Assembly (NCBI GenBank): GCA_051208035.1
Contig: JBPJFZ010000010.1
Coordinates: 141,480 to 205,479 of the forward strand
Reading direction: 5' to 3'
From: JACKOB01 sp024234575
GTDB taxonomy: Bacteria; Pseudomonadota; Gammaproteobacteria; Pseudomonadales; Oleiphilaceae
Length of the DNA: 64,000 nucleotides
Position 1 is the stretch's first letter. The number at the start of each line of letters is the position of its first letter. Under the pieces are notes generated by a model that searched no databases, was not told the DNA's origin, and was given only the letters and a program-made list of their open reading frames with translations. A program made the translations under genes and the position numbers. This document shows, piece by piece, positions 54,212 to 62,274 of the stretch.

Positions 54212-55405
54212 TCACTCAACGATCTTACTTACCACGCCCGCACCTACTGTACGACCACCTTCACGAATAGCAAAACGCAAACCTTCATCCATCGCAATCG
54301 GCGCAATCAAGGTGACAACCATCTTAACGTTATCACCTGGCATTACCATTTCCACACCCTCTGGCAACTCACACGAACCAGTCACGTCAGTAGTACGGAA
54401 ATAGAACTGTGGGCGATACCCTTTGAAGAAAGGAGTATGACGACCACCCTCATCCTTACTCAATACATAGATCTCACACTCAAACTTAGTGTGCGGCTTG
54501 ATAGAACCTGGATTCGCCAAAACCTGACCACGCTGAACATCATCACGCTTTGTGCCGCGCAACAACACACCGCAGTTTTCACCCGCACGACCTTCGTCAA
54601 GCAGCTTACGGAACATCTCAACACCAGTACATGTCGTCTTCGTTGTAGCTCGCAAGCCAACAATCTCGACCTCCTCACCAACGCGAACAACGCCACGCTC
54701 AACACGACCAGTAACTACCGTTCCACGACCAGAGATTGAAAACACGTCCTCAATTGGCATCAAGAACTTCTGATCCACTGCACGCACTGGCTCAGGAATA
54801 TAAGAATCCAAAGTTTCAACGAGCTTCTTAACAGCAGAGGTACCCATGCCGTTGTCATCCTTGCCTTCCAGCGCCATCAACGCCGAACCTATGATGATTG
54901 GCGTGTCGTCACCTGGAAATTCATATTGATCAAGAAGCTCTCTCACTTCCATCTCAACCAACTCTAGCAATTCCTCATCATCCACCATATCAGCCTTATT
55001 CAAAAACACGACGATATACGGTACACCAACCTGACGGGACAACAAGATATGCTCACGGGTTTGCGGCATCGGGCCATCAGCGGCCGAACAAACCAGAATT
55101 GCACCATCCATCTGAGCCGCACCAGTGATCATGTTTTTTACATAATCAGCGTGCCCTGGGCAATCCACATGCGCGTAGTGACGAGCAGGAGAATCATACT
55201 CCACATGCGAAGTAGATATAGTAATACCGCGCTCTCTTTCTTCGGGCGCATTATCAATACCATCAAACGCAACCGCCGTACCACCCCAAACTTCCGCACA
55301 AACACGCGTTAGAGCTGCAGTCAAAGTTGTCTTGCCATGGTCAACGTGACCAATGGTACCTACGTTCACGTGCGGTTTTTTACGTTCAAATTTTTCCTTT
55401 GCCAT
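54212..55405 (-). CDS. tuf: Elongation factor Tu (copy 2, tRNA-tuf operon)
   Basis: 397 residues from ATG 55405. The protein appears identical to the copy at 37911-39104, with GHVDHGKT, DCPGHADYV and NKADMVDD. Nucleotide differences are few, synonymous and clustered (for example the last 40 nt of the gene and a patch at about 54811-54925), a pattern expected from gene conversion. It is 51 nt after tRNA-Thr(GGT), as in E. coli tufB. Confidence 0.98.
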   Translation of the reverse strand: MAKEKFERKKPHVNVGTIGHVDHGKTTLTAALTRVCAEVWGGTAVAFDGIDNAPEERERGITISTSHVEYDSPARHYAHVDCPGHADYVKNMITGAAQMDGAILVCSAADGPMPQTREHILLSRQVGVPYIVVFLNKADMVDDEELLELVEMEVRELLDQYEFPGDDTPIIIGSALMALEGKDDNGMGTSAVKKLVETLDSYIPEPVRAVDQKFLMPIEDVFSISGRGTVVTGRVERGVVRVGEEVEIVGLRATTKTTCTGVEMFRKLLDEGRAGENCGVLLRGTKRDDVQRGQVLANPGSIKPHTKFECEIYVLSKDEGGRHTPFFKGYRPQFYFRTTDVTGSCELPEGVEMVMPGDNVKMVVTLIAPIAMDEGLRFAIREGGRTVGAGVVSKIVE

Positions 55406-55456
55406 TTGAACACTCTCCCTCAGAATCGCCACAAGGCTTAAGATTAAAAAACAAAC

Positions 55457-55532
55457 TGGAGCTCATAACCGGAGTTGAACCGGTGACCTCTACCTTACCA
55501 AGGTAGCGCTCTACCAACTGAGCTATATGAGC
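55457..55532 (-). tRNA. thrT: tRNA-Thr (GGT anticodon)
   Basis: 76 nt with encoded CCA. The acceptor GCTCATA/TATGAGC pairs 7 of 7; the anticodon loop TTGGTAA gives GGT. It is the last tRNA before tuf copy 2, as thrT in E. coli. Confidence 0.97.
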
Positions 55533-55547
55533 CTTCTTTCGGATAAT

Positions 55548-55622
<75 letters not shown>

Positions 55623-55629
55623 TTAATAG

Positions 55630-55714
55630 TGGTGGAGGGGGCAGGATTCGAACCTGCGAAGGCGGAACCGTCAGAGTTACAGTCTGATCCCTTTGGCCAC
55701 TCGGGAACCCCTCC
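55630..55714 (-). tRNA. tyrU: tRNA-Tyr (GTA anticodon)
   Basis: 85 nt with encoded CCA and the long variable arm of tRNA-Tyr. The acceptor GGAGGGG/CCCCTCC is perfect; the anticodon is GTA. Confidence 0.97.
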
Positions 55715-55745
55715 ATATGGAAATGAAAATCTCCACTTAAAAAAA

Positions 55746-55821
55746 TGGAGCTGGCGGACGGAATCGAACCCCCGACCTGCTGATTACAAGTCAGCTGCTC
55801 TACCAACTGAGCTACGCCAGC
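55746..55821 (-). tRNA. thrU: tRNA-Thr (TGT anticodon)
   Basis: 76 nt with encoded CCA. The acceptor GCTGGCG pairs with CGCCAGC; the anticodon loop CTTGTAA gives TGT. It is the first tRNA of the array. Confidence 0.97.
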
Positions 55822-55847
55822 TCTGACCCCCGTTTCGAGAGGCCGCT

Positions 55848-55876
55848 ATACTATGACAACTTATTTTAAGAATCAA
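55848..55876 (-). promoter_or_regulatory. Probable promoter of the tRNA-tuf operon
   Basis: On the minus strand TTGATT (55876-55871), a 17-nt spacer, and TAGTAT (55853-55848), followed by a GC-rich AGCGGCCTC stretch typical of stringently controlled stable-RNA promoters. The -35 overlaps the last codons of the SPOR-like gene. Confidence 0.55.
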
Positions 55877-56486
55877 CACTTTTACACGATATTTCCAACA
55901 AATCTTCACTTACTTCGTTTTCTTTGAGAATTTGAAGCACGTCATTGCGACTCACACCCTGTATTGCCTGTATAGACAACCAATATTCCGAACCTTTTCT
56001 GGGCAACTCCCGGATTCGAAGATCAGGTAAAGCCCTCCCCAATCTAATTAACAACAATTTTGCAGGTTCAACATTTTCAAACACACCAACAGATATTGCA
56101 TTGTTAAAGTCCCCACCCACTAAAACATAGTTATCCATCCCACTTCTTGACAACTCATTGGACCGACGAACGGCCAACTCCTGCGAACCCAAAGAGGGTA
56201 TATAGACCATGTAGCGCGGTGCACGATCATATCTGTGCAGATGCTCTCGAACAATCACCCCCAAGTTATTCATTGAATTAATACGACCAATGTCAATTGC
56301 ACTTTGAAAAGCTCCCGCTAAATAGCAAGCGGATCCACCCTCATCACCCCGACGATACAATAGCTCTAGTTGCGGATTTCTTAAAACGAAATCGCCAGAA
56401 AATGACACGCCACGATTCACTGGAGTCCACCAATTTAAAACCAAAAGACAATTTGCAAAAAAAAGAAGTAACGTGATAACTCTCAC
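55866..56486 (-). CDS. SPOR-like domain protein, GTG start
   Basis: 206 residues from GTG 56486 with GAGG 5 nt upstream, one base after the coaX stop. An N-terminal hydrophobic segment (VITLLLFFANCLLVLNWW) acts as a membrane anchor. The middle (about 85-165) resembles a SPOR peptidoglycan-binding fold (RYMVYIPSLGSQELAVRRSN and DNYVLVGGDFNNAISVGVF). SPOR domains bind denuded septal glycan; a cell-envelope role is inferred. An unnamed gene of this kind follows coaX in Pseudomonas too. Function not known. Confidence 0.7.
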   Translation of the reverse strand: MRVITLLLFFANCLLVLNWWTPVNRGVSFSGDFVLRNPQLELLYRRGDEGGSACYLAGAFQSAIDIGRINSMNNLGVIVREHLHRYDRAPRYMVYIPSLGSQELAVRRSNELSRSGMDNYVLVGGDFNNAISVGVFENVEPAKLLLIRLGRALPDLRIRELPRKGSEYWLSIQAIQGVSRNDVLQILKENEVSEDLLEISCKSVDS

Positions 56487-57251
56487 CTAAACCTCAATCA
56501 ACCCACCCAGCTCGTGCACATTAGACAACCCAACAAATACCAAATCGGGAATATATAGCAGCCTTGCCTCTCCAGAGTCCAAGGATAACAGGGCTTCACC
56601 ATCACCACCTGTAATTACAACATGACTAAACCGCATCCGATTCGTTACAGATATCAGTCGAGACATTGCCCCTAAAACCATATGCTGCAAACCAGCCCCA
56701 ACACACTCCTCAGTTGACCCCCCAAAATCTAGCACCCCACCCTGCCCTTCAGACACGCGAACTCTCTGGGTATTAATAGATAGTGCACTATTTAATAACT
56801 TGCGGCCTGGCATGATACACCCCCCCATATGCTGACCACTCTTAGCGATAAAGTCTGCGGTAATTGCGGACCCAGCATCAATCACGCAAAGCCCTTTCGC
56901 ATGAGAAATATTTCGATATGCCGCAATCATTACTAACCATCTATCAACACCCAAAGAATCCGGCTTTTCGTATGCCACGCAAACACCAGCCAAGCCATTA
57001 ACAACCCGCGCCAAATAAATCCGCCCGAGAAAATATTGCCTTAAAAGCGAAATCATTTTCCTAGTCTGATCTTCCGAAAGCACACTAGATATTAGAACGT
57101 CATCTGAAGAGGCAGCGCAGCCATAACAGTCAGAAAACAACCCATTAGAATTATTTAGACGAGCTGTCTCGAACTTTCCATAGCGAAAACTGCCACCAGA
57201 CAAAACCTTGCGCCACTTTACAAAAGTATTACCCGCATCAATTTCAACCAT
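56487..57251 (-). CDS. coaX: Type III pantothenate kinase
   Basis: 254 residues from ATG 57251 (a GTG one codon earlier is possible). The phosphate-binding motif is EIDAGNTFVKWR, with GVDRWLVMIAAYR and the DAGSAITADFI motif of the ASKHA fold. It phosphorylates pantothenate with ATP in the first step of coenzyme A synthesis and is not inhibited by CoA. It overlaps the birA stop by 8 nt; the birA-coaX pairing is common in this group. Confidence 0.93.
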   Translation of the reverse strand: MVEIDAGNTFVKWRKVLSGGSFRYGKFETARLNNSNGLFSDCYGCAASSDDVLISSVLSEDQTRKMISLLRQYFLGRIYLARVVNGLAGVCVAYEKPDSLGVDRWLVMIAAYRNISHAKGLCVIDAGSAITADFIAKSGQHMGGCIMPGRKLLNSALSINTQRVRVSEGQGGVLDFGGSTEECVGAGLQHMVLGAMSRLISVTNRMRFSHVVITGGDGEALLSLDSGEARLLYIPDLVFVGLSNVHELGGLIEV

Positions 57252-58215
57252 CACTCAACCTAACACTAACTTCACCCGAATTTAGAACATAATCACAACC
57301 ATTTACCTTCAAAATCAGACAACCGTTTTCTTTCAAGCCTGAAGCAACACCGATAACATTCCGACCATGAACCTCAACCAACTTACCTCTTAGATAATCA
57401 TAACTTTCCCACTGATTGAAATAGGTGGCAGAGCCAGAATTTAAAAACTTGCCTACACCATCAACTAACCGCTGGATAAATGACAACAAAAGATCAGTGC
57501 GATCAATGGCATATCCTTCGAGCCGTAACGAGGTCCACAACTGATCAATAGTGAAACCCTCCCTTCCATCAACATCCACATTGAGCCCCACACCAATAAC
57601 AACTGCACATCGGGAGTTGAACTCTCCAGTTAATTCGATGAGGATGCCTCCCAACTTCTTGCCAGCAACATAAACATCATTCGGCCACTTCAGACTAACG
57701 TCATTAACGCCATATTCACATAAGACATCCGCCAAGATCACGCCGACCACTACACTCAACCCTTCAAGCTTTTCTATATTTCCAGTAAATACAAAACCCA
57801 GGCTAAAACATATATTTTTACCATAAGGGGTAAACCATTGCTTTCCTCGTCGTCCACGACCTTTTGTCTGCGACTCCGCAGCCAAAACATAATATTTGTT
57901 TTCATCCCAACTGCCAGAGCTATCAACAAGCCTTGAATTCGTTGAATCAATAGATTGAACCACCTCAAACTGTAACTGCGACCCCGCCTCACTCATCGCC
58001 AATGCAGATTTCAACCACTCTCCACGAAGCACACTCCCCCCCCCAAGCATGCGATACCCTTTGCCACGAACCTTTTCAAATTCTATGCCCTTTTCTTTTA
58101 GCTCGTTGAACTGTTTCCAAATAGTTGTCCTACTCACACCAAGCTGACTGGCCAATTTCACTCCAGAAACAAATTGGCCATGGGACATAATCTCAAGCAA
58201 TTCTTTAGCACTCAT
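57244..58215 (-). CDS. birA: Biotin-protein ligase / biotin operon repressor BirA
   Basis: 323 residues from ATG 58215 (MSAKELLEIMSHGQFVSG). An N-terminal helix-turn-helix (GVKLASQLGVSRTTIWKQFN) precedes the catalytic domain with GRGRRGKQWFTPYGKNICFS and KWPNDVYVAGKKLGGILIEL, then a C-terminal SH3-like part. It biotinylates carboxylase carrier proteins and, having the HTH, can also repress bio genes. The ATG lies only about 14 nt beyond the T-run of a terminator, so its own transcription start is unclear. The ORF could extend upstream through the hairpin to TTG 58287, but this adds non-homologous sequence. Confidence 0.93.
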   Translation of the reverse strand: MSAKELLEIMSHGQFVSGVKLASQLGVSRTTIWKQFNELKEKGIEFEKVRGKGYRMLGGGSVLRGEWLKSALAMSEAGSQLQFEVVQSIDSTNSRLVDSSGSWDENKYYVLAAESQTKGRGRRGKQWFTPYGKNICFSLGFVFTGNIEKLEGLSVVVGVILADVLCEYGVNDVSLKWPNDVYVAGKKLGGILIELTGEFNSRCAVVIGVGLNVDVDGREGFTIDQLWTSLRLEGYAIDRTDLLLSFIQRLVDGVGKFLNSGSATYFNQWESYDYLRGKLVEVHGRNVIGVASGLKENGCLILKVNGCDYVLNSGEVSVRLSDG

Positions 58216-58228
58216 ATTGGTCTCACAC

Positions 58229-58261
58229 AAAAAAAAAGGGCAACCAATGTCGCCCTTTTTT
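58229..58261 (-). terminator. Terminator between the exported-protein operon and birA
   Basis: AAAAAAGGGC/GCCCTTTTTT stem with a 10-nt loop and T-runs on both sides. On the minus strand it comes 19 nt after the stop of the 779-residue protein and 14 nt before the birA ATG. Confidence 0.82.
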
Positions 58262-58279
58262 ACTAACAAATCAATACAC

Positions 58280-60619
58280 TCAATCAATGGGTGTCGCTGT
58301 AAGGTTAGAGTTAATACTTACATTTTGTAAACTAAACCCATGGATCCCGACTGCACCTTCCTGGAGGTTAGCATGCTTAAACTGCACATTATCTATTGAT
58401 AGCTCTTTGAAATGAGTATGTGCCTGGACAGCAAAGCCAACAGGCCGATTCGCCATATCTGCGGCCGTTGGGCTCGAAACATAACGATACCCCTCTGGCT
58501 GACTCCCATCCAAAATCTTTTCATCCCCCTTATTACCAACAACCCCTCGCGAATCTGCTCCATTTGTCTTTTTAACCACTTTCGTCTGGTAAACATCTAT
58601 GCTTATATCATTTCTAAAGCCATAGGTATTGTTAACGCCATCACCATCGTTGGTTGTGATGTTATCAAAGATGAGCTGCATGCCAGTATCATTTGTTCCG
58701 TTTACTCGGTTGGTTTCCCACATAAACCTGTTGCGTTTAACATCATCAACCGCTTCTGCAAAAATTTGCTTTAAGTTTACGGTAATTCCCTCATCGCCGC
58801 GCTGCTCCCAAACACCACCACTGGAAGAACAGGCTCCGGAGCTCGAACCTGTACCCCCAACACACACATCTCCAGCCCCGCCGGGCTTGATAACCATGGA
58901 TGAACCAGTTTCATACTGCTGCAATACAAATCGGCCAAAGCTACCTGAAGAGGTTTTATCGCCAATACGCAAATCACTGATATCCATAGTGCTCCACGAC
59001 TCACCCTTAACGATCTCAATTCCTTCTGCTGTCATATCCACCGTCATATCACGAAGATGAATATCGTAATTCAACCCAGTCACCCACAACCCTTTGCCAT
59101 TCTCATCAATCATCAGGGCAGCATTTCCTTCACTAATCACAATATCAGAATTAATGGTGATACCCTCGCCACTACGACCTCCCGCCCCCAAAGTAACCTG
59201 GCCGTTAAGGTTAAAGTCATATGCTGGATACACACCTAACGCTAACAATAACTCGGTACCACCTTGCAATGGCTTAGAATCATCACCCACTTTCAACCCA
59301 TCAATTTTATAACTGCCTCTAAAGTCCTCAAAACCTATTCTAAGACCATCAAAAAACTCTTCTCCACCTTGAAACCCTGCAGACGTCACATCTACCGTGA
59401 CCGTACCATGACCATGTGAACTCAACCCACTAAATATGACGGTATTACCATTATCAGTGTAAGACACATTGGCATCCGCAAGACTCCACATAGTATCGAT
59501 AGTCATCCCCTGCCTACCTGCAGCGGCATTTCCACCAGCTTTCACGAAGTATCTGTTCGAGTATGTAACTCCATCCACGACCTGGTCGGAAAAATCAAAA
59601 TCTATACCAACACTACCGAAACTCTTCCCTGCGGCGCCAGCTTCAATTCGCCCAATATCAAACGCCCCGGTAATTTGACTGACCGTAACAGCTAACGCTT
59701 TGTCACCATAGCTATCGTTGGCTACATCAATTCTCATATCGTCTACATTGTACCAACCACTAATATCTTTGAATGCCAGCTCATTTCCATCATCAGAGTA
59801 AATAAGATTCATACTATAAATTGTATGCTGACTATCAATTCGAATTCCCGAAACGCCAAACCTACCGCCTCCTTGTATCTCATAATTGGCAGACATATCG
59901 AAATCACCACGCAAGGAGCCGAAGCTAGGCAAAGATGAAGCAGCAGTTTTATCGTAATTTACGATGGTGGAGTCTGCTCCACTTGCAAACCTTATCCCAC
60001 CGATATTGAAAGTACCCTTATAACTAGGTACCCGAAAACTTATACCAGGGCCAGTAGAGCTCGGCTCCCAAATAACCCCCGGAGCCTCTACGCTCATTGA
60101 AATGTCGTCGAAAAAAATTTCGTTTCCATTTGTTTGATAAATGAAACGACCATCAGTTAACGAATAAGATGTATCAAAGACAACTCCTTCGGAAGGATTT
60201 GCCAGTCCGTTACTATGAAGCTTCGTAGTACCCTTTATTGCAAAATCCCACCCAAATCCACCAAACCCATTAACGACATTATCATCCAACTTGATATCCG
60301 AAATGTAGAAACGCGTTGGCTGAATGTCATACCCAATCAACAGCCCGCCATCACTCTCAATGTCTATATCGAATTCCATGTGAGCGCGATTATTGATATT
60401 AGCAGCGTCACCAAGCTTTATACCTTGTAGCTGTAGTGAATTTCCATCATCAAAGTACGCCACTTCGCCAATTGACATGCCAATATCCATATCAACAGAC
60501 AAACCACTTTGGCCATCAATGCTAGACAAATAGTTATCATCCAACTGTTGCAGTTCAGCATATCCATTAGCTGATACCAACATCGTCAACACAACCCAAC
60601 CACGCGCAAAAAACTTCAT
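58280..60619 (-). CDS. Large exported repeat protein, DUF6160/FilA-like (779 aa)
   Basis: 779 residues from ATG 60619, preceded by GAGGGATCT and followed by a signal peptide ending NGYA. The mature start AELQQLDDNYLSSIDGQ has the Glu-Leu...Gly-Gln motif shared with the three proteins upstream. The rest is rich in Gly, Asp, Asn and Ser with almost no Lys/Arg clusters and is built from a repeat of about 114 residues: a module GxxID(S/T)...Y-x-D/T-(D/N)-GN-x-hydrophobic-x-F-x-(D)I at about residues 144, 259, 371, 485 and 610, alternating with a GxF-x-I-xx-I/L-R/K-x-G module. A beta-rich surface or periplasmic protein is inferred. The name FilA-like is from memory; function is unknown. Confidence 0.7.
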   Translation of the reverse strand: MKFFARGWVVLTMLVSANGYAELQQLDDNYLSSIDGQSGLSVDMDIGMSIGEVAYFDDGNSLQLQGIKLGDAANINNRAHMEFDIDIESDGGLLIGYDIQPTRFYISDIKLDDNVVNGFGGFGWDFAIKGTTKLHSNGLANPSEGVVFDTSYSLTDGRFIYQTNGNEIFFDDISMSVEAPGVIWEPSSTGPGISFRVPSYKGTFNIGGIRFASGADSTIVNYDKTAASSLPSFGSLRGDFDMSANYEIQGGGRFGVSGIRIDSQHTIYSMNLIYSDDGNELAFKDISGWYNVDDMRIDVANDSYGDKALAVTVSQITGAFDIGRIEAGAAGKSFGSVGIDFDFSDQVVDGVTYSNRYFVKAGGNAAAGRQGMTIDTMWSLADANVSYTDNGNTVIFSGLSSHGHGTVTVDVTSAGFQGGEEFFDGLRIGFEDFRGSYKIDGLKVGDDSKPLQGGTELLLALGVYPAYDFNLNGQVTLGAGGRSGEGITINSDIVISEGNAALMIDENGKGLWVTGLNYDIHLRDMTVDMTAEGIEIVKGESWSTMDISDLRIGDKTSSGSFGRFVLQQYETGSSMVIKPGGAGDVCVGGTGSSSGACSSSGGVWEQRGDEGITVNLKQIFAEAVDDVKRNRFMWETNRVNGTNDTGMQLIFDNITTNDGDGVNNTYGFRNDISIDVYQTKVVKKTNGADSRGVVGNKGDEKILDGSQPEGYRYVSSPTAADMANRPVGFAVQAHTHFKELSIDNVQFKHANLQEGAVGIHGFSLQNVSINSNLTATPID

Positions 60620-60626
60620 AGATCCC

Positions 60627-61160
60627 TCATGGATTACCAGTTGGAAAAACAAGCACATTACCCTGCATAACAACGTCCCCATTCATCTCAACACTATAAA
60701 TATCCGTCTGCTGAAAACCTGCATCCGTTGGCCGAGCAGTGCTGCTAGTTGCATATGTAAAGCGAACATCATCAAAACGAACAATATCAGGCAGACCAAT
60801 CTCCAAGACATCCCTATTGAAAACAGCACCGTCACCACCAAAGCCTGAATCAATGGTACGAACCTTTAACGTCAACCCCTGAAAAGAAAACGTTCCTCTA
60901 ATATCATCAAGCACAAACCAGCCACCAGAATCCCTTGTCTGAAACGCTAGTCTTGCGCCACACTTCTTTTGATCAGAGCAATCCCCCCAGTAGGCATTTT
61001 GAATAGGACCACCATTTTCATTGATAGCGATCTCTCCAGAAAGATACACACCACCTTGCCCGGACACATCAGACATATCAGAGTCAGAAATTGACGAAAG
61101 CTCTGCAAGCGCAGAGAAAGGCAACAAACTCATCGAAACTGCGATAAGAACAGATCTCAC
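60627..61160 (-). CDS. Small exported DUF6160/FilA-like protein (177 aa), GTG start
   Basis: 177 residues from GTG 61160, with AAGGAG 8 nt upstream; a further GTG at 61169 overlaps that ribosome site and is unlikely. The signal peptide ends PFSALA. The mature start AELSSISDSDMSDVSGQ again carries the shared motif. Two cysteines (GDCSDQKKCGAR) could pair. Beta-rich remainder (TFSFQGLTLKVRTIDSG, LPDIVRFDDVRFTYA). It is the third of four genes in the operon, 7 nt before the next. Function unknown. Confidence 0.68.
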   Translation of the reverse strand: MRSVLIAVSMSLLPFSALAELSSISDSDMSDVSGQGGVYLSGEIAINENGGPIQNAYWGDCSDQKKCGARLAFQTRDSGGWFVLDDIRGTFSFQGLTLKVRTIDSGFGGDGAVFNRDVLEIGLPDIVRFDDVRFTYATSSTARPTDAGFQQTDIYSVEMNGDVVMQGNVLVFPTGNP

Positions 61161-61172
61161 GAATAACACTCC

Positions 61173-62258
61173 TTAGTTACCTAAATCATGGCTTTCAATT
61201 TTAAGGTACTGAATCAACATACCTTCAATTTTTGCAGACCCAAAGTTTTGGCCGCTAACAGAAAGCTCCCCTATTCTTAGATTACTCCGAAAATCAGGGT
61301 TCGTGTAATAATTCAGAAACTCATTGTGGGCAGTGCCCGACTTACCATCAGCAGAAATTGTTCCTGTTATAGAATCACGAATATTCTTTACCTCAAAAAC
61401 AAAATTGCCACTTCCATTTACATCTAAATACATGGGCTGTAAAGAGTTACCTAATGCCAGCTCAAGCTCGAAGTTTCGCATATAGATAGTGGAGCCACAC
61501 CCCTGCCCATCAGCAGCACACGAGCTGATTGTTAACTCTGGCGTGTAGAAATTTAGCTTATACTCGGCCACCAGCTGTGTTTTGCCTGGCTGCCCCAGAT
61601 CATCATCAGCCCAAAGGCGCAGATAACTTCCATCTATCACTGCAGACTTAGCATTGATATTTAGATTGTGACTTGCCTTAGCCCCAACCTTAACACCTAG
61701 TTTGAGACCAGCATCAAAACGCTCTCCTTGAAAATCTGCATTTCCTGGACGGCTTGAGCAAGTACCACTGCCCGCAGATGCAGCTGGATTTAAGCAATCA
61801 TAGCCCTCAGAAAAAGGGACTTTTGTTGGTGCAGCAAATTGTAGTACCGCTTTATCTGCAATACCTATTGTATTTCCGTCAAGTAGATCAATAGCATAAG
61901 GGTTATTGAGTCGCCCGAGGTTTACTGGGTTAAGATTTTCGCCGTAGTTACTATCCACACCGAAATTGTATGTATTATCTCCCGTCTTACTTGCACCTAC
62001 AGAGCCGCGAGAAATATATAGCTGTGAAACTGTAATATCGACATCTTCGCCTTGGGTGCTTTTAATTCCACCAATCTTAAAGACATGTCCTTTTGAAGGG
62101 TCATCACCGTGTGAAAACGTGAAGTCTTCGAAAACCAACCCTAACCCTTGCCCCTGCACAGCAGCGAGTTCAGTTTCACCCATTGGAGAAAGCTCACCAC
62201 TCGCTATTTGCGCGTAAGTTGCTGCAATGAAAGCAATCGCAATATATTTTTTCATCAT
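61173..62258 (-). CDS. Exported DUF6160/FilA-like protein (361 aa)
   Basis: 361 residues from ATG 62258 (a second ATG at 62255 is equally possible); upstream in-frame codons would precede the signal peptide and overlap the previous gene. The signal peptide ends YAQIASG. The mature start GELSPMGETELAAVQGQ has the shared motif. Later parts have repeated short beta-rich stretches (FKIGGIKSTQGEDVDITVSQ), six cysteines in CLNPAASAGSGTC and SSCAADGQGCG-type spacing, and a C-terminal IKIESHDLGN-like tail. No strong ribosome site is seen, so translation may be coupled to the gene before it, 16 nt away. Function unknown. Confidence 0.68.
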   Translation of the reverse strand: MMKKYIAIAFIAATYAQIASGELSPMGETELAAVQGQGLGLVFEDFTFSHGDDPSKGHVFKIGGIKSTQGEDVDITVSQLYISRGSVGASKTGDNTYNFGVDSNYGENLNPVNLGRLNNPYAIDLLDGNTIGIADKAVLQFAAPTKVPFSEGYDCLNPAASAGSGTCSSRPGNADFQGERFDAGLKLGVKVGAKASHNLNINAKSAVIDGSYLRLWADDDLGQPGKTQLVAEYKLNFYTPELTISSCAADGQGCGSTIYMRNFELELALGNSLQPMYLDVNGSGNFVFEVKNIRDSITGTISADGKSGTAHNEFLNYYTNPDFRSNLRIGELSVSGQNFGSAKIEGMLIQYLKIESHDLGN

Positions 62259-62274
62259 TTTTTTCGCACTTTGA

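Noticed and set aside
58216..58287. N-terminal extension of BirA from TTG 58287
   Set aside because: The extra 24 residues are coded by the terminator hairpin and are not part of the BirA family; the HTH begins properly at ATG 58215.
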